NCBI GenBank assembly: GCA_022764045.1
Contig: JALERU010000049.1
Coordinates: forward strand, 43,802 to 107,801
Direction of reading: 5' to 3'
DNA length: 64,000 bases
Source: Clostridiales bacterium
Lineage (GTDB): Bacteria > Bacillota > Clostridia > Oscillospirales > Oscillospiraceae
Every line of letters begins with the position of its first letter. Positions within the stretch are counted from its first letter, which is position 1. Below, in pieces: positions 8,296 to 17,382 of the stretch. The notes under the pieces were generated by a model. It ran no database searches, had not been told where the DNA came from, and saw nothing but the letters and a program-made list of their open reading frames with translations. Made by a program: the position numbers and the translations under genes.

Positions 8296-9635
8296 ACCGA
8301 TTTCCTTTCTCGATACCGGGCTGCGGCCGCCGCGAACCGGTCTGCCAGGGGGTACGCCCCGCCGAAATGAAGATGGGGAAAGGCCCCATAGAAAGTAGGC
8401 GTGGCCAGCCCGCACCGCCACTGGCGGCCCGAGAGCTTCCGGGCCGGCAAATCCGCGCCGTTTTCTGTGGTGTCCCAGTAGTGAAACTCATGGGCGGGGA
8501 TGTGCTCTCCCGCCCGGAAGAGAAGGCTGTCCTCCTCCGGGCAGAGGCTGAGATAGCCAAACCGCCGCAGCTGGCCCGTGGGATAGCCCAGGCCAGGCAG
8601 CAGGCCCACCATGGGCCAGTTCTCTCCCTCCTGGGTTTGGAGCTGGGCCTGGAGATACAGAAAGCCGCCGCACTCGGCCACGGTGGGCATCCCCTTTTGA
8701 ACGGCTTCCCGGATGGCATCTCGCATCGTCTTATTTTCCGAGAGCTTTCTTGCATAGAGCTCCGGATAACCGCCCCCCAGATAAAGGCCGTCCACCGGAG
8801 GCAGCGCAGCATCCCCCAAGGGGCTGAAAAAGCACAGCTCCGCGCCGGACTGCCGGAGGGTATCAAAATTGTCTTCGTAATAAAAGCAAAAGGCCTCGTC
8901 CCAGGCCACGCCGATGGTGCAGCGGCAACTGGATGGCTTGCTTCCCGTCCCTTGCGGCTTAGGGGCTTCCGCCGCCAGGGATAAAAGGAGGTCCAGGTCC
9001 ACCGTCTTTTCCAGCCGGGCCGCGATCTTGGCAAAGCGCCCGTTCAGATCCGTGATTTCCCCGGCGGTCAGCAGGCCCAGGTGGCGGCTTTCCAGACGGG
9101 CCTCCTCCATGGGCGGCAGATAGCCCAAAACCGGCAGGCCGGTTTCCTCCTCTAAAATGGGCCGAAGATGGGCGTAGAGGGAGGGCTTGCAGGCGGTGAG
9201 AACCATTCCGCGGATCTGGCTATCCGGGCGGAAATCCAGCATCCCCTTCACCTGGGCGGCCAGGGTCAGGCTGCTGCCGCCGGGGCGAAGGGCCAGGATC
9301 ACCGGCAGACCCAACCTCTGGGCCACCTGCCAGGCGCTGGCCTGGTGGGTACCGTTTACCCCGTCGTAAAAGCCCATGGCCCCTTCCACCAGGGCGACAT
9401 CCTTGGTTTGCTTTCCCAGGGTAGCCAGCAGGCCCTGCTCCCCTTGGAGAAACAGGTCCAAATTCCGGCTGGGGACCCCCAGCACCTTTCGGTGAAACAT
9501 GGGGTCAATGTAATCCGGCCCGCATTTGAAGCCCTCGACCCCAATTCCTCGTGCCTTGAGGGCTGCCAGCAGGCCGCAGGTGAGCACAGTCTTTCCGCTG
9601 CCGCTGGACATGGCGGCGATCATCAGCCGCTTCAT
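8292..9635 (-). CDS. cbiA: Cobyrinate a,c-diamide synthase CbiA
   Basis: Glutamine-dependent amidation of the a and c side chains of cobyrinate. The 447-residue protein begins with a DTBS-like ATPase domain (AAMSSGSGKTVLTCGL, residues about 7-22; KCGPDYIDPMFH), contains the VEGAMGFYDGVNG motif, and ends with a glutamine amidotransferase domain with YLGGGYPELYA and the Cys nucleophile in AECGGFLYLQ and His in EFHYWDT. I prefer the ATG at 9635, which overlaps the cbiET stop (ATGA), over the one 9 bases upstream. Confidence 0.95.
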   Translation of the reverse strand: MKRLMIAAMSSGSGKTVLTCGLLAALKARGIGVEGFKCGPDYIDPMFHRKVLGVPSRNLDLFLQGEQGLLATLGKQTKDVALVEGAMGFYDGVNGTHQASAWQVAQRLGLPVILALRPGGSSLTLAAQVKGMLDFRPDSQIRGMVLTACKPSLYAHLRPILEEETGLPVLGYLPPMEEARLESRHLGLLTAGEITDLNGRFAKIAARLEKTVDLDLLLSLAAEAPKPQGTGSKPSSCRCTIGVAWDEAFCFYYEDNFDTLRQSGAELCFFSPLGDAALPPVDGLYLGGGYPELYARKLSENKTMRDAIREAVQKGMPTVAECGGFLYLQAQLQTQEGENWPMVGLLPGLGYPTGQLRRFGYLSLCPEEDSLLFRAGEHIPAHEFHYWDTTENGADLPARKLSGRQWRCGLATPTFYGAFPHLHFGGAYPLADRFAAAAARYRERKSV

Positions 9636-10822
9636 GGCTTCCACCCCAAGATCAAAAAGACGGGGTTTTGGGCCAGGAGGAGGTGGAGTTCCCCCACTTC
9701 CTGGGTCCGGCTCACGGAGAGCTGGGTGATCTCCACCTGGTAACCCAGCTTAGACAACCCCTGGGCCGCCTCATGCAGAGTCTCCAGGGCGATGGCGGAG
9801 ACGCAAACCCGAGCCTGGGGGGCCGTCTGGGCAACGCTCTCTAAAATCCCCCCCATTTGCCGGCCGCTTCCCCCCACGAAAACCACGTCGGGGGCGGGCA
9901 GACCGGTCAGGGCTTCCGGGGCGGTTCCTTCAATCAGGCGGAGGTTCCAGGCGGCAAATTTCCTCCGGTTTTCCCGGATCAGGTCACAGGCCTCCGGCTT
10001 TCGCTCCACCGCCCAAACCCCTTGGCTGTTCAGGGCCAGCTCCACGCTGACGCTGCCGGTGCCGGCGCCGATATCCCAGCAGATCTCCTCCGGCTTGGGG
10101 GCCAGCTTCGCCAGGATGGCGGCCCGGACCTCCTGCTTGGTCATGGGGACTTTGCCCCGGGAAAATTCCTCATCCGGGATGCCCGGAAGGCTCCGCCGGG
10201 GCCGGGGCGGTGCCGCCGCCAGCATCACACTGAGGGGGGCGAAAACCTCCCCGGCCAGTTCCCGGGCCGTTCCCCGAAGGATTCGTTCCTGGGGATAGGC
10301 GAGGTTTTCTCCCACCGCCACCGGCAATTCCCCCAGCCCCGCCGCCGTCAGCCGGCGGCACAGTTCGGCGGGGGTTATGGCGCCACCGGTGAGGAAAAAA
10401 ACCTCCTGCCCCCGGCAGACCTCGGCCACCGGGTCTACCTCCACCCCGTGGGCCGAGCAGAGCCGCCAGTCCTGCCAGGTAGCGTGGAGCTTGGCGGCGA
10501 AGTATTGCAGGCTGGAAACGCCGGGGATCACCTCCACCGCCATTTGTGCCTCTTCCAACAGAGGGATCAGCTTTTTGGCCCCGGAGTAAAACCCCGTGTC
10601 GCCGCTGAGCACCACGCAGGCATCCTCCCACGGGCCTTCCTTCAGGAGGTCCCGGATAGCCTCCGGCCTAATTTCCGCAAACCGCCGGGCTCTGGCCTCC
10701 GGCAGGGATTCCAGCAGGCGCTTGGCCCCCAGAATGGCCTCCGCCTGGGCCAGGGCTTCCCTGGCGTGGGTTGTTATGGTGCCCGCGTCCCCACAGCCCA
10801 GGCCGATGAGGGTCACTTTCAT
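9632..10822 (-). CDS. cbiET: Fused cobalt-precorrin-7 C5- and precorrin-6B C15-methyltransferase CbiET (CobL-type)
   Basis: 396 residues. The N-terminal half (about 1-200) is a tetrapyrrole methylase: VTLIGLGCGDAGTIT, VVLSGDTGFYSGA, EVIPGVSSLQYFAAKL. The C-terminal half (about 220-396) is a Rossmann methyltransferase with the SAM loop DIGAGTGSVSVELA and the FVGGSGRQMG motif of CbiT, which also decarboxylates the acetate at C-12. Such fusions are called CobL in aerobic organisms; here the anaerobic gene set makes CbiET the better label. Stop overlaps the next gene. Confidence 0.95.
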   Translation of the reverse strand: MKVTLIGLGCGDAGTITTHAREALAQAEAILGAKRLLESLPEARARRFAEIRPEAIRDLLKEGPWEDACVVLSGDTGFYSGAKKLIPLLEEAQMAVEVIPGVSSLQYFAAKLHATWQDWRLCSAHGVEVDPVAEVCRGQEVFFLTGGAITPAELCRRLTAAGLGELPVAVGENLAYPQERILRGTARELAGEVFAPLSVMLAAAPPRPRRSLPGIPDEEFSRGKVPMTKQEVRAAILAKLAPKPEEICWDIGAGTGSVSVELALNSQGVWAVERKPEACDLIRENRRKFAAWNLRLIEGTAPEALTGLPAPDVVFVGGSGRQMGGILESVAQTAPQARVCVSAIALETLHEAAQGLSKLGYQVEITQLSVSRTQEVGELHLLLAQNPVFLILGWKP

Positions 10823-11556
10823 GGCATCTCCCCCTTTCCAAATTCTTCTAACAGCTCCTCCAAGGTGCTCCCGTCCTCCGGCGGGCGGGAGATCAGGACC
10901 AGGGTCACCCCCAGGGCCTGGGCGGCCCGCTTCTTTTCCTCATAGCCCCCGGCCCGGCCGCCGTCCTTGGTCACCAGCCAGCGGATGTGATATTGCTCCA
11001 GCATGGCCTCGTTCATTTTCTGGGTGAAGGGCCCTTGGAGGGCCAGGATGTTCCGGTGGGGCAGACCCAGGGCCTCGCAGGCCGACAGGCCCTGGTGGGT
11101 GGGTAAAATCCGGGGGAACAGCCGGCTGGGCTCCAGGCCGGAAAAGGCTCCCAGCTCCTTAGACCCGGTGGTGAGGAGGATATTTCCCGGCTGCTCCCCC
11201 AGAAAGGCCGCCGCCTGGGCGCAGCTTGCCACCTGGACGCAGCCTTCCCCGCTGCTCTCCGGGCGGAGGAGCCGCCGCAGGGGCAGGCCGAGGTCCCCGC
11301 ACGCTCCCTGCAGATTTTTTGTCACCTCCACCGCATAGGGATGGGTGGCGTCGATACACAGGTCATAGCCCCGAAGGAGGGGGGCCATCCCCGCCCGGTC
11401 CAGGCGGCCAACCAGGACCTCCCCGTGGGGAAAGGGCCCCAGGGCCTCCGCGCCAAGGCGGGTTGCCACGCTGACGGTGACCGAATGGCCCGCCCGGGCC
11501 ATTTCCCGGGCCAGCAAGCGGCCCTCTGTGGTGCCGCCAAAGAGAATGATTTTCAT
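10819..11556 (-). CDS. cbiJ: Cobalt-precorrin-6A reductase CbiJ
   Basis: NADH-dependent reduction of the macrocycle of cobalt-precorrin-6A. The 245-residue product starts with the dinucleotide-binding FGGTTEGRLLA and contains DATHPYAVEVTKNL, a hallmark of the CbiJ/CobK family, and VTKDGGRAGGYEEKKRAA near the C-terminus. It overlaps cbiH and cbiET by 4 bases. Functionally it sits between CbiD/CbiG products and CbiET, matching the gene order. Confidence 0.94.
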   Translation of the reverse strand: MKIILFGGTTEGRLLAREMARAGHSVTVSVATRLGAEALGPFPHGEVLVGRLDRAGMAPLLRGYDLCIDATHPYAVEVTKNLQGACGDLGLPLRRLLRPESSGEGCVQVASCAQAAAFLGEQPGNILLTTGSKELGAFSGLEPSRLFPRILPTHQGLSACEALGLPHRNILALQGPFTQKMNEAMLEQYHIRWLVTKDGGRAGGYEEKKRAAQALGVTLVLISRPPEDGSTLEELLEEFGKGEMP

Positions 11557-12287
11557 CGCTTGTTTTCATACCCCCTGGGGGTGACCATCCGGCCGTCGAT
11601 CCGCCGGGTGGTGCTGGCCCCGATGAACACGGTGGTGAACATGTCCACCTCGGTCTCCTTCAGCTCCGCCAGAGTGAGCAGACGGTGTCGCTGGCCCTGG
11701 CGGCCGATGTTCTGCACCAGGCCGCAGACGGTTTCCGGGCTTTTGGTCTCCAACAGAATCTCACAGGCCCGGCAAAGGTGGCCTGCACGCTTTTTGGAGC
11801 CCGGGTTATACAGGGCGATGGAGAAATCCCCCCCAGCCGCGCAGCGCAGCCGGGTTTCAATCTGCTCCCAGGGGGTCAGCAGATCGGAGAGGGAGATGAC
11901 GCAAAAATCGTGCATCAGAGGCGCCCCCAGCACCGCCGCCCCGGAGAGGGCCGCCGTGACGCCGGGCACCACTTGGATTTCGATCCCCTCCATCCCCTTT
12001 GCCAGCTGCAGGATGGGGCCGGCCATGCCATAGACCCCGGCGTCGCCGCTGCACAGCATGGCGACGGTTTTGCCCTTTTGGGCGGTCTCCAGAGCCCAAC
12101 GGCAGCGGTCCAGTTCCTGGGTCATGGGGGTGGTATAGGTCTCCTTCTCCGGGAACTCCTCCGCCACCAGGGCCACATAGCCGGTGTAGCCGCACAGGAC
12201 GTCGGCCTCCGCCAGGGCTTCGTAAGCCTGGCGGGTCATCTGCTCCCTACCGCCGGGGCCCAGGCCCACCAGATAGATTTTTTTCAT
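11553..12287 (-). CDS. cbiH: Cobalt-precorrin-3B C17-methyltransferase CbiH
   Basis: SAM-dependent methylation at C-17 with ring contraction in the anaerobic pathway. 244 residues of tetrapyrrole methylase fold: YLVGLGPGGREQMT at the N-terminus, LCSGDAGVYGMAGP, VVPGVTAALSGAAVLGAPLMHDF, and IALYNPGSKKR, the last two typical of CobJ/CbiH rather than other methylases. The ATG at 12287 overlaps the cbiG stop; a start 15 bases upstream is possible but less well placed. Confidence 0.94.
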   Translation of the reverse strand: MKKIYLVGLGPGGREQMTRQAYEALAEADVLCGYTGYVALVAEEFPEKETYTTPMTQELDRCRWALETAQKGKTVAMLCSGDAGVYGMAGPILQLAKGMEGIEIQVVPGVTAALSGAAVLGAPLMHDFCVISLSDLLTPWEQIETRLRCAAGGDFSIALYNPGSKKRAGHLCRACEILLETKSPETVCGLVQNIGRQGQRHRLLTLAELKETEVDMFTTVFIGASTTRRIDGRMVTPRGYENKR

Positions 12288-13282
12288 TCCTGCCACCGCC
12301 AATCTGGATGGAAGGGCATCTGGGCCACCGCCAGGGTGACGCCATTCCCCTTCTCTTTTTTCTGGATGAGTTCGCCGCCCCGGCTGCCCAGAACCGCGCT
12401 GCGCTCACAAACATTATCCACCCCGGTCACTTGAACCACGAAATTTGAGGGGGTAAACGTCCCCGGAACCTGGGCCAAAGCCTCCGGGGAATAGGTCTCA
12501 AAGGGAAGCCCATTGGCCCGGCAAAATGCCAGCAAGCCGCCTTCTTCCCCTTTTAAGTCAATGGAACAGACCTTGCAAAAAGCCTGGCGGGATAGGCCCC
12601 GTTGGGCCAGCAGCCGGGAAAAGGCCGCTTCTATCGTCTCCACCGCTGTCCCCTTCCGGCAGCCCACTCCCAGCACCAGGATTTTAGGCACCAGGTGGAG
12701 GGCCTCCTCCCCTTGGGGAGAAAGTGTCACTGCAACGTGGCAGTCCTCCGCCCGCTTTGTGAAAATGACCCCTTCAGGAACTTCTCCCCCAATGGGCCAG
12801 GGACAGTGCACGCGGACAGACCGCCCCGACAGCAGCCGGGCGGAAACCAGCTTGATCCGCTCCGGCTCCAGTACATGACAGTTTTGGACCTTCGCCCAGG
12901 TATCCACCGCAAAGAGGCCCCGTCCGTCGGTGGCCGTGGTGATGACGGGGATGCCTCCTGTCACCTGGGCCAACCTGCGGGCCAGGGCGTTGGCGCCCCC
13001 CAAATGGCCGCTGAGGATGGGGATGACAAACCTTCCCCCCTCGTCCACCACCACCACAGCGGGGTCGGTGGTCTTGTGCCGGAGATAGGGGGCGATGGCC
13101 CGGACGGCGATCCCCGCCGCCCCGACAAAAACCAGTCCCTCCCGATGGGCAAACGCCTCCCTGGTCCATTGGTCCAGAGGGGCTTTCGCCCCGCAGCGGG
13201 TGACTTCCCCACCCAAAGTCTGCGCCAGCCTTTGGGCCAGTTGGTATCCCCGCTCTGAAAAGGCCAGAAATCCCAGGTTCAT
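12284..13282 (-). CDS. cbiG: Cobalt-precorrin-5A hydrolase CbiG
   Basis: Opens the delta-lactone and releases acetaldehyde from cobalt-precorrin-5A. At 332 residues it has the full set of domains: an N-terminal CbiG_N-like region with FVGAAGIAVRAIAPYL and the DEGGRFVIPILSGHLGGAN motif, a middle linker, and the C-terminal CbiG_C domain with LVLGVGCRKGT and LAFCRANGLPF. This gene is specific to the anaerobic route and shows which B12 pathway the organism uses. ATGA overlaps on both sides. Confidence 0.95.
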   Translation of the reverse strand: MNLGFLAFSERGYQLAQRLAQTLGGEVTRCGAKAPLDQWTREAFAHREGLVFVGAAGIAVRAIAPYLRHKTTDPAVVVVDEGGRFVIPILSGHLGGANALARRLAQVTGGIPVITTATDGRGLFAVDTWAKVQNCHVLEPERIKLVSARLLSGRSVRVHCPWPIGGEVPEGVIFTKRAEDCHVAVTLSPQGEEALHLVPKILVLGVGCRKGTAVETIEAAFSRLLAQRGLSRQAFCKVCSIDLKGEEGGLLAFCRANGLPFETYSPEALAQVPGTFTPSNFVVQVTGVDNVCERSAVLGSRGGELIQKKEKGNGVTLAVAQMPFHPDWRWQE

Positions 13283-14034
13283 TCCGTGGCCCTCCGAAAC
13301 TCTGTGGAGAAATCCGGGGCATACAGTCGGCTGCGTGCATACTCCCCCGCCAGGAAATCCCCCACCAGCACCAGGGCGGTTTTGGTGATGTTATGATCCC
13401 GCCCGGTCTGGGCCAGCTTGCCCAGGGGACAGCGGACCACCTTCTCCTCCGGCCAGGTGGCCTTATAGACCAGAGCCGCGGGAGTCTGGGCGGTATACGC
13501 CCCTTGGAGAAGGGCTTCCTGCAATCCCTCTAACAGGGAGGCGGAGAGGAAGATCACCATAGTAGACCCATGGGCCGCCAGTGAGGCGATGTTCTCCCTC
13601 TCTGGCACTGGGGTCCGCCCCGCCATACGGGTGATAATCACCGTCTGGCTGACTCCCGGCAGGGTGTATTCTCCCCCCACCGCCGCCGCGGCCCCGCAAA
13701 AGCTGGAGACCCCCGGCGTGAGGGTGTAGGAGATCCCCCGTTCCTCCAGGGCGTCCATCTGTTCCTGAATGGCCCCGTAGAGACAGGGGTCCCCCGTGTG
13801 CAGGCGCACGGTGTTCTTGTGCTCCTGTTCCGCCTGTTCCATCACAGAAAGCACCTGCTCCAGGGTCATCTCCGCGCTGTTGTACACCTTGCATTGAGAG
13901 GTACACAGACCCAGCAACACCGGATTGACCAAGCTGCCGGCATAGATCACCACGTCCGCCTGTTTCAGCAGTTCCGCTCCCCGGAGGGTAATCAAATCGG
14001 GTGCTCCTGGCCCCGCTCCCACAAAATGTACCAC
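13279..14034 (-). CDS. cbiF: Cobalt-precorrin-4 C11-methyltransferase CbiF
   Basis: 251-residue tetrapyrrole methylase adding the C-11 methyl. Diagnostic stretches are FVGAGPGAPDLITLRGAELL, VIYAGSLVNPVLL, RLHTGDPCLYGAIQEQMD and LTPGVSSFCGAAAAVGGEYTLP. The initiation codon is GTG at 14034, preceded by GAAAGGAG with 7 bases between; the longer in-frame ORF starts inside cbiD and lacks a ribosome site. The 37-base gap to cbiD is one of the longer ones in this operon. Confidence 0.95.
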   Translation of the reverse strand: MVHFVGAGPGAPDLITLRGAELLKQADVVIYAGSLVNPVLLGLCTSQCKVYNSAEMTLEQVLSVMEQAEQEHKNTVRLHTGDPCLYGAIQEQMDALEERGISYTLTPGVSSFCGAAAAVGGEYTLPGVSQTVIITRMAGRTPVPERENIASLAAHGSTMVIFLSASLLEGLQEALLQGAYTAQTPAALVYKATWPEEKVVRCPLGKLAQTGRDHNITKTALVLVGDFLAGEYARSRLYAPDFSTEFRRATE

Positions 14035-14071
14035 AGTTCCACTCCTTTCAATCCTTCCCCCCCCAAGGGGC

Positions 14072-15205
14072 TCACTTCCACGCTTCCATAATTTCCGCCA
14101 CACCTTTGCTTCGACCCAGCTGGCCAAACTCGTTGGAAAAGAGGATCACGCCCACCTGATAGGCCCCGGCCACCCGGCGCTTCACATGGCCCTCAATGGC
14201 CTCCATCAGCCGGTTCATCACAGGCTCCCGCAGGCCGTTCTCTTCCAAAAGGGTGATACAGGCATCGGTGGTGGCGCTGTCCAGCAAGGCCTGGCAGAGG
14301 GCCTGCCCCGCCCCGCAGAGAGCCGCGTAGGTGCAGAACAACTCCGTGCGGCAGTCGGCATAGCGGCTGTGGGTGTTCATAATTCCCCCAGCCAGCTTTA
14401 CCAGCTTTCCCACGTGGCCCACCAGCAGCAGGCGTTCAAATCCCTCCGCCCCGGCGGCGTCCAGGCCGTCGCCGATGAAGTTGGAGCATTTGACCACCGG
14501 AATCCTGCTTCCGTCAAACCCCAGGTCCGCCAAAAAGGCCTGCCCGTAATTGCCGGGGGTCAAAATCACCTGACGGCAGCCCCGGGCGGCCACCTGCCGC
14601 AGCTCCAGGACCATGGTGTCGATCATGGCCTGCATGCTCATGGGCTCCACAATGCCGGAGGTCCCCAGGATGGAGATCCCTCCCACAATGCCCAACTGGG
14701 GGTTGAAGGTCTTTTGGGCGATGGCCTCTCCCCCGGGCACGGAGACCGTCACCAGCAGTCCCCCCTCATAGCCCGCCCACCGGGCTACAGAGGTCACCGC
14801 CTCCCGGATCATCTGCCGGGGCACCCGGTTGATGGCGGCCTCGCCCACAGGCTGGTCCAGGCCGGGCTTAGTGACCCGCCCCACACCGGGCCCACCCTGA
14901 ATGGCAAGGCCCGAGACATCGGTCTGCCGGACCTCCGCCAGGATCAGCGCGCCCGTAGTCTGGTCCACATCGTCTCCGCCATCTTTCCGCACGCCGCAGC
15001 GGGCCCACCGCTGGCCGCTTTCCCGGGCCTCCAGGGGGACCTCCACCGTCAGGCCCTTGGGGGTGCGCAAGGTGACCGTCTCCGGCCAAGCGCCGGTGAG
15101 GAGTTTCCGGGCCGCCCCCATAGCCGCCAAGGCCGCGCAGGTGCCGGTGGTGAAGCCGCAGCGGAGCTTTTTTCCATTGGTGTAAATATAGTGCTCAAAG
15201 GCCAT
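14072..15205 (-). CDS. cbiD: Cobalt-precorrin-5B C1-methyltransferase CbiD
   Basis: Methylates C-1 of the ring; specific to the anaerobic pathway. 377 residues with the N-terminal CGFTTGTCAALAAMGAA motif that defines the family, GVGRVTKPGLDQPVGEAAIN, VTVSVPGGEAIAQKTFNPQLGI, GTSGIVEPMS, and LVGHVGKLVKLAGGIMNTHS. The ATG at 15205 follows GGAAGGAGAGGGCGGCC. Its first 11 bases overlap the end of the ABC ATPase gene, tying uptake and synthesis in one transcript. Confidence 0.96.
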   Translation of the reverse strand: MAFEHYIYTNGKKLRCGFTTGTCAALAAMGAARKLLTGAWPETVTLRTPKGLTVEVPLEARESGQRWARCGVRKDGGDDVDQTTGALILAEVRQTDVSGLAIQGGPGVGRVTKPGLDQPVGEAAINRVPRQMIREAVTSVARWAGYEGGLLVTVSVPGGEAIAQKTFNPQLGIVGGISILGTSGIVEPMSMQAMIDTMVLELRQVAARGCRQVILTPGNYGQAFLADLGFDGSRIPVVKCSNFIGDGLDAAGAEGFERLLLVGHVGKLVKLAGGIMNTHSRYADCRTELFCTYAALCGAGQALCQALLDSATTDACITLLEENGLREPVMNRLMEAIEGHVKRRVAGAYQVGVILFSNEFGQLGRSKGVAEIMEAWK

Positions 15206-16319
15206 GGCCGCCCTCTCCTTCCCACCGCACCGGCTTTCCCTGGGCCTGGGCTTCTTGTAACAAGCGGCGGTTCCCTTCGTTCATGGGGCCGAACACGGGA
15301 CAGGTACAGATGACCTCCCGGCAGTCCGCCAGCACCTTCAGGGCCTGCAAAACCCGCTCCTGGCCGATGGGTGCGAAGGCCTCCTCCGCGATCACCTCCA
15401 CCGCCAGGGCCCGTGCCACGGGATAGTCCAGATCGTTTTGATGCAGAACCCCGGCGGCAAAGGCGATCCCCTCCCGCTGAAGGCGGCGGTAGGTGGCAAT
15501 GCCGCTGCCGGCGCCCCCCACCACGAAGACCTCCGGCTTGCCTGCCACCTTTGCCAGCTCCAGGCTGCCGAAGGCGGGCTCATAGCTTCCCTGGGTCACA
15601 TCGTAAAGTTGGGGAATGTAGTCCGCCGTAAAGATCTCCTCCGGCGGGCCGTATCGCTCAATGGTGTTGTTGTGCACGCACACCACGATGTCGGAAATCC
15701 GTTGGGCCAGATCCAGCTCGTGCAGGGAGAGGACCACCGCGATCTTCCGCTGGCGGACCAGGTCCTTGAGAATCCCCAGCAGCTCCAGCTTGTATCGGAT
15801 ATCCAAGAAGGAGGTAGGCTCGTCCAGCACCAAAATCTCCGGTTCCTGGCACAGGGCCCGGGCCAGGAGGACCCGCTGGCGCTGGCCGTCGCTGATGGCG
15901 GTAAAGTCCTGGTCTGCCAGGTCCGAGCCATGGACCAGGGCCAGGGCCTCGTCCACCTTTTCCCAGTCCGCCGCCGTGAGCAGGCCCAGCTTGCCGGTGT
16001 AGGGATACCGCCCTGCCGCCGCCACATCCCGGCAGGTCATCAGCTCCGGCTGGCTGCGGTCGGTCATGAGCACCGAAAGCTTTTGGGCCACTTCCTGGGG
16101 TGGCATGCCCTCCATGGGCTCCCCCGCCAGACAGACCACCCCGGCCAGCAGCCGGAGCTGCCGGATGATGCTTTTGAGGATCGTGGACTTCCCCGAGCCG
16201 TTGGGGCCGATGAGGGTCATAATCTCCCCCCGCCCCAGGCGCAGGTCAATGTGCTCAATGAGGGGCTTGCCGCGGTAGCCCACGGCCATGTCCTCGGTCC
16301 GGAGGTAATACTCGTTCAT
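15195..16319 (-). CDS. Corrinoid/siderophore-type ABC transporter ATPase with extra C-terminal domain (BtuD-like)
   Basis: 374 residues, over 100 more than a normal BtuD/FecE ATPase. Residues 1-250 form the ABC domain: Walker A IGPNGSGKST, signature ISDGQRQRVLLARAL (LSGGQ variant), Walker B ILVLDEPTSFLDI, and the switch His in LSLHELDLA. After about residue 255 comes an unrelated segment with V-F-V-V-G-G-A-G-S-G, YRRLQREGIAFAAGVLHQNDLD and TCPVFGPMNEGNRRLL, Rossmann-like in pattern; it may bind a nucleotide or corrinoid. The ATG at 16319 suits the GGGGGAG better than two codons upstream. Substrate is inferred from the riboswitch operon. Confidence 0.88.
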   Translation of the reverse strand: MNEYYLRTEDMAVGYRGKPLIEHIDLRLGRGEIMTLIGPNGSGKSTILKSIIRQLRLLAGVVCLAGEPMEGMPPQEVAQKLSVLMTDRSQPELMTCRDVAAAGRYPYTGKLGLLTAADWEKVDEALALVHGSDLADQDFTAISDGQRQRVLLARALCQEPEILVLDEPTSFLDIRYKLELLGILKDLVRQRKIAVVLSLHELDLAQRISDIVVCVHNNTIERYGPPEEIFTADYIPQLYDVTQGSYEPAFGSLELAKVAGKPEVFVVGGAGSGIATYRRLQREGIAFAAGVLHQNDLDYPVARALAVEVIAEEAFAPIGQERVLQALKVLADCREVICTCPVFGPMNEGNRRLLQEAQAQGKPVRWEGEGGHGL

Positions 16320-16333
16320 TGCCATCTCCCCCT

Positions 16334-17350
16334 TCACGCCTGTTTGCTCTGGCGGCGTACCATCATGTAGATCACAATGGGCGCGCCGAAAATCGCCGTC
16401 ACCGAGCTGATACTCAACTCCTCCGGGGAAAAGGCCCTTCGGGCGATGAGATCACAGAAGAGGCAGAACACTGCGCCCCCCAGAAAGCACCCGGGAATGA
16501 CCAAAATGGGTTTGGCCGAGCGCAGCAGGCTGCGCACCAGATGGGGCACCGCGATCCCCACAAAGGAGATGGGCCCGGCAAAGGCCGTCACGCAGGCCGA
16601 CAGGACGCTGGAGAGGAGGATCAGCTCCACCCGAAACCGTCGGATGGAGACCCCCACGCTTTGGGCGTAACCCTCCCCCAGTTGATAGGCCCCCATGGGC
16701 TTGGAGAGGAAAAAGGCCCAAGCCACCGCCAGGCCCACTGTCACCGCCATCACCCGGATATTGCTCCAGGTGATGCCGGAAAAGCTTCCCAGGGACCAGT
16801 TGTGGAGGTTTACAATGTTGGAGTCCTCGGCAAAGGTCACCACGAAATCGGTCAGGGCCGAGCAGATGTAACCGATCATAATACCACAGATCACCAGCAT
16901 AGACATCTTCCGCACCTTTTGGGACACCAGCAGCACAAATCCCATAGAGAGCATGGCCCCCACAAAGGCCGCGCCGATCATCACCAGGGAGTTGGAGGTG
17001 AGGCCCCGCTCCAGCAGAAAGATCATGGTCAGGGCCACCACCAGCTTGGCCCCGGAAGAGATTCCTAAAACGAAGGGCCCGGCGATGGGGTTGGCGAAGA
17101 AGGTCTGGAGCAAAAAGCCGGAAATGGACAGGGCGCCCCCCAGCAGGATGGCCGCCAAAATTCGGGGCAGCCGGATGTCCCAGACGATCCGGCTGGCGGT
17201 CTGATCCCCGCCCCGGCCCAGGAGGATCTCCATCACTTCCGGTACTGTCAACTGAAAGCTGCCCTCGTTGACATTCAAAAACACCAGCACCACCAGCAGC
17301 ACCGCTAGCAGCAAAAAGGACAGATAATATCGTTTGGTTTCCCGCTTCAT
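16334..17350 (-). CDS. FecCD-family ABC transporter permease (BtuC-like)
   Basis: 338 residues, strongly hydrophobic, with about nine or ten membrane helices. Family signatures are IRLPRILAAILLGGALSISGFLLQTFFANPIAGPFVLGISSGA-type region (in pieces around residues 60-100), and GPISFVGIAVPHLVRSL with the EAA-like coupling helix in the C-terminal part. It imports a corrinoid, or less likely heme or a siderophore, together with the adjacent binding protein and ATPase. Its place between a B12 riboswitch and cbi genes points to corrinoids. Confidence 0.9.
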   Translation of the reverse strand: MKRETKRYYLSFLLLAVLLVVLVFLNVNEGSFQLTVPEVMEILLGRGGDQTASRIVWDIRLPRILAAILLGGALSISGFLLQTFFANPIAGPFVLGISSGAKLVVALTMIFLLERGLTSNSLVMIGAAFVGAMLSMGFVLLVSQKVRKMSMLVICGIMIGYICSALTDFVVTFAEDSNIVNLHNWSLGSFSGITWSNIRVMAVTVGLAVAWAFFLSKPMGAYQLGEGYAQSVGVSIRRFRVELILLSSVLSACVTAFAGPISFVGIAVPHLVRSLLRSAKPILVIPGCFLGGAVFCLFCDLIARRAFSPEELSISSVTAIFGAPIVIYMMVRRQSKQA

Positions 17351-17382
17351 GGGCTCCAGCCTCCAGGTTCATTCAGCAGACA

